Source: CAITSH01 sp964385505 (GTDB taxonomy: Bacteria > Pseudomonadota > Gammaproteobacteria > Burkholderiales > SG8-39). From it: a stretch of DNA of 20,125 bases. The translations under genes were made by a program, and so were the position numbers. The stretch is taken from NCBI GenBank assembly GCA_964385505.1, contig CAYLPI010000064.1:1-20125 (forward strand). The letters run 5' to 3'. The notes under the pieces are model-generated. The model was not told the origin of the DNA, did no database searches, and saw nothing but the letters and a program-made list of their open reading frames with translations. This document shows, piece after piece, positions 15,308 through 20,125 of the stretch. Each line of letters starts with the position of its first letter. Position 1 is the first letter of the stretch.

Positions 15308-16066
15308 TCAAAGCACGGGCAGGCTGCGGCCAAGCCGGTTGAGTTCCTTGCGCGCCAGGGCATAGTCGGGGCAGAGCCTTGCAACCAGGGCCCAAAAACG
15401 GCTGGAGTGATTGAGTTGCAGCAGGTGTGCGAGTTCGTGCGCGACAACGTAGTCCACCAGCGCCAGCGGCAAATGCGCAAGACGCCAGCACAGCAGTACG
15501 CGACCGTTGGCCGAGCAACTACCCCATTGTGACTTGGAGTCGGACAGCCTGATGTTCGGAACGGGCACGCCGAGCAACGGCGCGTAGCGCGCGGCGCGCT
15601 CGCAAAACAACGCGATCGCCTCGGCCCGCACCCACGCCAGCACGGTCCCGCGCCAGACTTCGGGCGCGGCGTCGGCGGGCAGGGCTAGGCGCAGTTTTTC
15701 GCCGTCGCGGCAGGGTGTTTTCGCCGCGGCGTCGGGGCACAGTTCGAGTTCACCGCCGAGCCATGCCAGGCGCGCACCGGCGCCCCAGGCGAAGGGCTCC
15801 GGTTGCACCGTTTCGGCGAGGCGCTTGCGCAGCCAGTCCTCCTTGATGCGGATAAAGGCCTCGATGTCGCCGACGCTGACCCAGCGCGGCGCAGCGGCGG
15901 TGATGCCCTCGTGATCGACGGTGAGTGCGATGGTACGGCGCTTGCGTCGCACCAGGCGATAGGGCAGGGCGCCGCCCGCGAGCCGCACCAGGCGTTGCGT
16001 GTCGCCCGGCGCCCCCGATTTGGGTGCCGTCTTGGCAACGAACAAGGGCAGCCCAAACAGGTTCAT
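15308..16066 (-). CDS. YgjP-like (DUF45) zinc metallopeptidase
   Basis: This 252-residue protein belongs to the YgjP/DUF45 metallopeptidase family, related to the SprT and WLM proteins; the physiological substrate is unknown. Visible features are RRKRRTIALTVDHEGITAAAP (41-61 region), the family motif SQWGSCSANGRVLLCWRL (179-196), and the zinc site HELAH (210-214) followed by NH at 219-220, which supplies the likely third ligand. No signal peptide is seen, so it should be cytoplasmic. The frame stays open far upstream, but that part lies within plsC. The ATG at 16064-16066 overlaps the plsC stop (ATGA) and gives a family-like N-terminus. The N-terminal 30 residues are not conserved-looking. 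Position in the operon suggests co-expression with plsC and gmhB but does not prove an envelope role. Confidence 0.87.
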   Translation of the reverse strand: MNLFGLPLFVAKTAPKSGAPGDTQRLVRLAGGALPYRLVRRKRRTIALTVDHEGITAAAPRWVSVGDIEAFIRIKEDWLRKRLAETVQPEPFAWGAGARLAWLGGELELCPDAAAKTPCRDGEKLRLALPADAAPEVWRGTVLAWVRAEAIALFCERAARYAPLLGVPVPNIRLSDSKSQWGSCSANGRVLLCWRLAHLPLALVDYVVAHELAHLLQLNHSSRFWALVARLCPDYALARKELNRLGRSLPVL

Positions 16067-16776
16067 GGTTGCGCCGCCAGCGTCTGCATGCGGCCCTCTA
16101 TCCAGTGCTCCACTTCGGCGATCAGATCTTCCGCCTTGCGCCCGGACGAGGCGATGGGCTCGCCGATCGACACCGTCACCAGGCCGGGGCGTTTGAGGAA
16201 CGCATTCTTTGCCCAGTACAGTCCGGCGTTGTGGGCCACGGGCACAATGGCCGCGCCGGTTTTTGCCGCCAGCCAGGCGCCGCCGGCATGATAGGTGCCA
16301 CGCTTGCCAGGTGCGATGCGGGTGCCCTCGGGGAACATGACGATGCAGAAACCCTGCCGCAGGCGTTCCGCGCCCAGTTCGGCCATGCGTCTGAGCGCGT
16401 CGCGTCCGCGCGCGCGGTTGATGGCAATGGGGCTCATCAGCGCGAGGCCCCAGCCGAAAAAGGGAATCCACAACAGTTCACGCTTGAGGACCAGCACTTG
16501 CGGCGGAAAAATCGCCTGAAAGGCCAGTGTCTCCCAGGCCGATTGGTGTTTCGACAGGATGACAGCGGGCGTAGTGGGCAAATGTTCCATGCCCTCGACG
16601 CGAAAACGGATGCCGCACAACAGCGAGGCGAGGGCGATAACCAGGCGCGACCAGCCTGAAATGATGCGATAGCGCGCCATGCGCGGCAGCGGAAAGGATG
16701 CGAGGGCGACGAGGGCGTAGGGCGGGGTGATGAGGGCGAGGGCCAGTGCAAAGGCGAGGGAGCGCAGGAAAATCAT
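16063..16776 (-). CDS. plsC: 1-acyl-sn-glycerol-3-phosphate acyltransferase
   Basis: PlsC acylates lysophosphatidic acid to phosphatidic acid, the second acylation of phospholipid synthesis, at the inner membrane. The 237-residue product has an N-terminal hydrophobic segment (about 3-30) and the acyltransferase blocks: KHQSAWET (76-83, with catalytic H77 and the acidic residue E82 in the HX4D/E pattern), the block around LLWIPFFGWGL (101-111), FPEGTR (148-153) and VPVAHN (178-183). The H-x4-E variant is frequent in proteobacterial PlsC proteins. Both ends overlap neighbours by four bases: the start with the gmhB stop, the stop with the YgjP-like start. A specialised acyltransferase for another lipid cannot be excluded from sequence alone. 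Confidence 0.93.
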   Translation of the reverse strand: MIFLRSLAFALALALITPPYALVALASFPLPRMARYRIISGWSRLVIALASLLCGIRFRVEGMEHLPTTPAVILSKHQSAWETLAFQAIFPPQVLVLKRELLWIPFFGWGLALMSPIAINRARGRDALRRMAELGAERLRQGFCIVMFPEGTRIAPGKRGTYHAGGAWLAAKTGAAIVPVAHNAGLYWAKNAFLKRPGLVTVSIGEPIASSGRKAEDLIAEVEHWIEGRMQTLAAQP

Positions 16777-17306
16777 GCATTCAACGCCCGCGCCACTGCC
16801 GCGAGATCGGCGAAAGTCTGCGTGCCTGCGGGCAGTCCGCCCGCGGTCTGGGTTTTCTTTCCCTTTCCGGTCAGCACCAGCAGGGACTTTGCGCCGACCG
16901 TCGCCGCGGCCTGCAGGTCGCGCAGCGAATCACCCACCGCAGGCACGTTGAGCAGCGAGGTGTTGAAGCGTTCGGCGATGGCCTGGAACATGCCCGGGTT
17001 GGGCTTGCGGCAGGATGACTTCGCGGTGTCCGTATCGGGACAGTAGAACACCGCCTCGACGCGGCCGCCGAGCTGATTCACCGCCTTGTGCATTTTGTTA
17101 TGTATGGCGTTGAGCGTTGCCATGTCGAACAGGCCGCGGCCTATCCCCGACTGGTTGGTTGCAACGACGATGCGATAGCCGGCCTGCGTCAGTCTGGCGA
17201 TGGCCTCGAGGCTGCCCGCGAGCGGCTGCCACTCATCCGGGCCCTTGATGTACTGGTCGCTGTCGCGGTTGATGACGCCGTCGCGGTCGAGTATCAGCAG
17301 TTTCAT
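16773..17306 (-). CDS. gmhB: D-glycero-beta-D-manno-heptose 1,7-bisphosphate 7-phosphatase
   Basis: GmhB is a HAD-superfamily phosphatase that removes the 7-phosphate from heptose bisphosphate on the way to ADP-heptose, the LPS inner-core sugar. The 177-residue product has the nucleophile motif LDRDGVIN (6-13, D7 and D9), ATNQSGIGRG (49-58) with the second HAD motif, RKPNPGM (100-106) with the motif III lysine, and VGDSLRDLQAA (124-134) with motif IV. The zinc loop typical of E. coli GmhB (Cys-x-His ... Cys-x-Cys) is degenerate here: C89 and C99 remain, while the His position is D91 and the third ligand position is serine. It overlaps glyS upstream and plsC downstream by four bases each. A related histidinol-phosphatase is the main alternative; the context favours GmhB. 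Confidence 0.92.
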   Translation of the reverse strand: MKLLILDRDGVINRDSDQYIKGPDEWQPLAGSLEAIARLTQAGYRIVVATNQSGIGRGLFDMATLNAIHNKMHKAVNQLGGRVEAVFYCPDTDTAKSSCRKPNPGMFQAIAERFNTSLLNVPAVGDSLRDLQAAATVGAKSLLVLTGKGKKTQTAGGLPAGTQTFADLAAVARALNA

Positions 17307-19411
17307 GCGGCGAGCTTGGAAATGTCGGCGACGCCATTGAGCAATGCGCTCAGTCCGGACAAAAGACGCAGCCGGTTCTCGCGCACCTTCTCGTCCTCGG
17401 CATTGACCATGACGTCGGTGAAAAACTGGTCGACGTGCGGCCGCAGCGTAGCGAGCAGGGACAGTGAGCGGGTGAAATCACCGGCCGCAGTCGCAGCCTC
17501 GACCTCGCCGCGCAGCGCCGCAACGGCGTTGTAAAGCGCTTTCTCCGCCGGCTCTGCAAGCAGGGCGGGATCGGCAGTGCCTGCGGCGAATCGTGCCTTG
17601 CCCAGGATATTGCGCGTGCGCTTGTTGGCAGCCGCAAGGCTGGCCGCCTCGGGCAGTGTGGCGAACGCGCGCACGGCTTCGAGCCGGGCCGGAATGGCGG
17701 AAACCGGTTCCGGTTTCAGGCTGACCACGGCCTCGACTTCGTTGCTTGAATAACCCAGATCACGCAGGTAGCCGCGCAGGCGCTCGTGTACGAACTCCGC
17801 CAGTTCGGCCGGCGCGGCCGGCGCGAATCTGGCGCCGATGCCGGCAAAGGCGTCGAAGGCGTCGAAGGCGGCGGCAATGAGAGCGTCAAGTTTTACGCCG
17901 AGTTTTTTCTCGATCAGGATGCGCAGCACGCCAAGCGCGTGGCGGCGCAGCGCGAACGGGTCCTTGTCGCCGGTCGGCAACTGGCCGATGCCGAACATGC
18001 CGGCCAGGGTCTCGAGCTTGTCGGCAAGCGCCAGGGCGATGCCGATGTCGTTCGAGGGTAGTGCGTCCCCGGCAAAGCGTGGGCGGTAGTGCTCCTCGAT
18101 CGCGGCAGCCACCCGCGCGTCCTCGCCGTCGGCGAGCGCGTAGTAGCGCCCCATGATGCCCTGCAGCTCGGGAAATTCACCGACCATGTTGGTGACAAGG
18201 TCGCCCTTGGCGAGCAGCGCCGCGCGGTCGGCGAGCGCCGCATCGGCGCCGGTCAGTGCGGCGATGGCGGTGGCGAGCTTGCGCACGCGGCCTATGCGCT
18301 CGAGCTGGCTGCCCAGTTTGTTGTGATAGACCACCGCGCCAAGCCGCTCGATGCGCGCGGCGAGCGGCGTCTTCTTGTCGGTCTCGAAAAAGAAGCGCGC
18401 ATCGGCGAGGCGCGGGCGCACCACGCGCTGGTTGCCCTCGATGATGTGAGCGGGGTCCTCCACCTGCATGTTGCTGACGATGAGAAAACGATGGGTCAGT
18501 TTGCCGGCTGCGTCGAACAGCGGAAAATATTTCTGGTTGGCACGCATGGTGAGGATCAGGCATTCCTGCGGGACCGCCAGGAACTCCGGATCGAACTCGC
18601 CGGCGTAAATCGCCGGCCGTTCGACCAGTGCCGTCACTTCGTCGAGCAGCGGCGCAACGTCTTCCTCGCGGCCGAGCGATGTGCCGAGCGCCGCAGCTTC
18701 TGCGCGCAGGCCGTGCTCTATGCTCGCCAGGCGCTGGTCAAACGACGCGACGACCTTGCCTTGCGCTGCAAGGGCTTCCTCATAGGCGTCGGCGCGGGCG
18801 ATCACAATGTCCCTGACGCCTTGAAAGCGGTGGCCGTGCGTGATGTTGCCCGATTGCAGTCCCAGAACGGAAACGGGCACGATATCCGTACCGTGCATGG
18901 CGACGAGTGCATGCGCCGGACGTACGAATTGCACCGTGGTCGCGCCGTCTGCGAGCTGGTAGCTCATGAGTTTGGGAATGGGCAGTTTCGCCAGCGTATC
19001 TTCCAGTGCAAGTTGCAGCGCGGCGGCAAGCGTGAGTCCCGCAACGTTCTGGTTGAGGAAGGCGAATTCGACATCCCCTTCGGTTTTGCGTGCCACCTGG
19101 CCGGTGCTGCCGCCCTCTTTTTCGAGCTTCTTGAGGAGGGCTGCACTCGGTTTGCCTTCGGCATCGAATGCGACCTTCGCCGGCATCAGCTTTCTGGAGT
19201 CGCTGCGGTCGGCCGCTCTGGAAAGTACATCCGGAATCAGCACCGCCAGCCTTCTTGGCGTGGCAAACACGCTGATTTCCCGATCCCCTGTCGTCAGTTG
19301 CGCTTTTACCAGCGCGTTCAGGATGCCATCGCCAAACGCCTCGCCAAGACGACGCAGCGCCTTGGGCGGCAATTCCTCGGTAAACAATTCGACCAGCAGG
19401 CTGTTGGTCAT
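17303..19411 (-). CDS. glyS: Glycyl-tRNA synthetase beta subunit
   Basis: GlyS is the tRNA-binding subunit of the bacterial alpha2beta2 glycyl-tRNA synthetase; the alpha subunit, encoded by the preceding glyQ, holds the aminoacylation site. The 702-residue product compares with 689 in E. coli. Typical stretches are LLVELFTEELPPKAL (5-19), FATPRRLAVLI (49-59), HGHRF (192-196), TMRANQKYFPLFD (288-300) and VVRPRLADARFFFE (330-343). An HD-like region begins near 362, and a C-terminal DALR-type anticodon-binding region extends to the end. A small in-frame 9-base microrepeat (AFDAFDAF) sits near 17846-17870. Start and stop each overlap the neighbouring gene by four bases (ATGA). Confidence 0.98.
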   Translation of the reverse strand: MTNSLLVELFTEELPPKALRRLGEAFGDGILNALVKAQLTTGDREISVFATPRRLAVLIPDVLSRAADRSDSRKLMPAKVAFDAEGKPSAALLKKLEKEGGSTGQVARKTEGDVEFAFLNQNVAGLTLAAALQLALEDTLAKLPIPKLMSYQLADGATTVQFVRPAHALVAMHGTDIVPVSVLGLQSGNITHGHRFQGVRDIVIARADAYEEALAAQGKVVASFDQRLASIEHGLRAEAAALGTSLGREEDVAPLLDEVTALVERPAIYAGEFDPEFLAVPQECLILTMRANQKYFPLFDAAGKLTHRFLIVSNMQVEDPAHIIEGNQRVVRPRLADARFFFETDKKTPLAARIERLGAVVYHNKLGSQLERIGRVRKLATAIAALTGADAALADRAALLAKGDLVTNMVGEFPELQGIMGRYYALADGEDARVAAAIEEHYRPRFAGDALPSNDIGIALALADKLETLAGMFGIGQLPTGDKDPFALRRHALGVLRILIEKKLGVKLDALIAAAFDAFDAFAGIGARFAPAAPAELAEFVHERLRGYLRDLGYSSNEVEAVVSLKPEPVSAIPARLEAVRAFATLPEAASLAAANKRTRNILGKARFAAGTADPALLAEPAEKALYNAVAALRGEVEAATAAGDFTRSLSLLATLRPHVDQFFTDVMVNAEDEKVRENRLRLLSGLSALLNGVADISKLAA

Positions 19412-20125
19412 GCCTGCTCCCTCGCGGCCAGCGCCGATTTGAGTTGCACGAGGTCCATGCCAAGACGTTGTAATTCACCCGGCGCACACATCGGGAAATT
19501 CTTGCGCAGCCGCGAGTCGTAATAAGACTGCGACACGGCGCGCGCGAGGTTGCGTATGCGGCCGATGTAGGCGGCCCGTTCGGTGACCGAGATCGCGCCG
19601 CGCGCCTCGAGCAGATTGAAGGTGTGCGCCGCCTTGAGCACTTTTTCGTAGGCCGGCAGCGCGAGCCTGGCCTGCATCAGGCGTCTGGCATCGGCTTCAT
19701 GGTCGTTGAAGTGACCGAACAGCATCGGCGCGTCCGAATGCTCGAAGTTGTAGGCCGACTGCTCGACTTCGTTCTGGTGGTAGACATCGCCATAGGTCAA
19801 CGTATCGGTCCATTTCAGGTCGAACACGTTCTGCACATTCTGCAGGTACATGGCCAGACGCTCGATGCCGTAGGTGATTTCGCCGGTGATCGGTTTGCAT
19901 TCGAGGCCGCCGACCTGCTGGAAATAAGTGAACTGCGTGACTTCCATGCCGTTCAGCCAGACTTCCCAGCCGAGTCCCCAGGCACCGAGCGTCGGCGATT
20001 CCCAGTTGTCCTCGACGAAACGGATGTCGTGGACGCGCGGGTCGATACCGAGCATCTGCAGGGACTCAAGGTAAAGCGCCTGCAGGTCAGGCGGCGAAGG
20101 TTTCAGAATCACTTGGAACTGGTAG
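19408..20125 (-). CDS. glyQ: Glycyl-tRNA synthetase alpha subunit, partial (5' end missing)
   Basis: GlyQ is the class II catalytic subunit that forms glycyl-adenylate and charges tRNA-Gly together with GlyS. The frame is open to the right edge of the window, where it reads YQFQVILKPSP, matching the interior of E. coli GlyQ. About 238 C-terminal residues are therefore present and roughly 75 N-terminal ones lie outside. A GTG at 20110-20112 is internal, not the start. Strong family stretches are FVEDNWESPTLGAWGLGWEV and NGMEVTQFTYFQQVGGLE (catalytic domain), GEITYGIERLAMYLQ, and YGDVYHQNEVEQS. The TGA overlaps the glyS ATG by four bases. The operon promoter must lie beyond the window. Confidence 0.97.
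   Translation of the reverse strand, partial: YQFQVILKPSPPDLQALYLESLQMLGIDPRVHDIRFVEDNWESPTLGAWGLGWEVWLNGMEVTQFTYFQQVGGLECKPITGEITYGIERLAMYLQNVQNVFDLKWTDTLTYGDVYHQNEVEQSAYNFEHSDAPMLFGHFNDHEADARRLMQARLALPAYEKVLKAAHTFNLLEARGAISVTERAAYIGRIRNLARAVSQSYYDSRLRKNFPMCAPGELQRLGMDLVQLKSALAAREQA

Noticed and set aside
16067..16471. Extension of the YgjP-like gene by 135 codons
   Set aside because: That part lies within plsC in another frame, and the ATG at 16064-16066 with ATGA overlap fits the rest of the operon.
16773..17306. gmhB as the MupP phosphatase completing the AmgK-MurU route
   Set aside because: The motifs LDRDGVIN, NQSGIGRG and RKPNPGM are those of the GmhB/histidinol-phosphatase group, and the gene sits in a different operon.
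17846..17870. Microrepeat of GAAGGCGTC within glyS
   Set aside because: It is in frame (AFDAFDAF), short, and does not disturb the protein; ordinary low-complexity coding sequence.
18089..19522. A 477-codon plus-strand frame opposite glyS and glyQ, and similar long frames opposite purD (566-1849), purH and dusB
   Set aside because: All lie fully antisense to secure housekeeping genes and have compositions expected from GC-rich complementary frames.
1..20125. CRISPR arrays, tRNA or rRNA genes, insertion sequences, prophage or toxin-antitoxin genes
   Set aside because: None was seen: intergenic gaps are all short, repeats are limited to the local clusters listed, and every sizeable frame is a housekeeping gene or its shadow.

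Overview
The window is an ordinary, densely coded, GC-rich stretch of chromosome from a Gram-negative bacterium, most likely a betaproteobacterium. The evidence is gene order: dusB-fis-purH-purD-hemF, lptD-surA-pdxA-rsmA with amgK-murU divergent from lptD, and glyQ-glyS-gmhB-plsC-(YgjP-like)-gloA are all arrangements I associate with that class. I cannot place it more precisely without a search. I see no insertion sequence, prophage, CRISPR array, tRNA, rRNA or plasmid feature, and no stretch over about 125 bases lacks a gene.

Left arm (1-9185, all minus strand, read right to left): amgK and murU (recycling of N-acetylmuramate to UDP-MurNAc), pepP (Xaa-Pro aminopeptidase), a ubiH-type flavin hydroxylase (ubiquinone synthesis), dusB (tRNA dihydrouridine synthase) overlapping fis (nucleoid regulator), purH and purD (purine synthesis), and the 5' part of hemF (heme synthesis), which runs off the left edge. 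An AT-rich block at about 4741-4830 between ubiH and dusB probably carries a promoter and a Fis-like site.

Centre (9186-14797): a 102-base divergent intergenic region, then a plus-strand envelope cluster. lptD (LPS transport to the outer leaflet) and surA (the chaperone that helps fold LptD) are followed by pdxA (vitamin B6) and rsmA (16S rRNA dimethylation). surA and pdxA overlap by 4 bases. A strong hairpin at 14812-14868 separates this cluster from the convergent right arm.

Right arm (14879-20125, minus strand): glyQ (5' end cut off by the right edge), glyS, gmhB (heptose phosphatase for LPS core), plsC (phosphatidic acid synthesis), a YgjP-like zinc metallopeptidase, and gloA (glyoxalase I). 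The first five genes are joined by four successive 4-base ATGA overlaps.

No undescribed system is evident. The most unusual feature is a small direct-repeat cluster (5985-6037) at the start of ubiH. It breaks what looks like an older ATG start that overlapped the end of pepP, and leaves an 18-codon leader frame whose stop overlaps a TTG start. Other points worth checking are a Fis-like site and GC-rich discriminator upstream of dusB-fis, a GmhB that has lost half of its zinc ligands, an LptD with only two cysteines, and a 16-base-period duplication at the amgK start.
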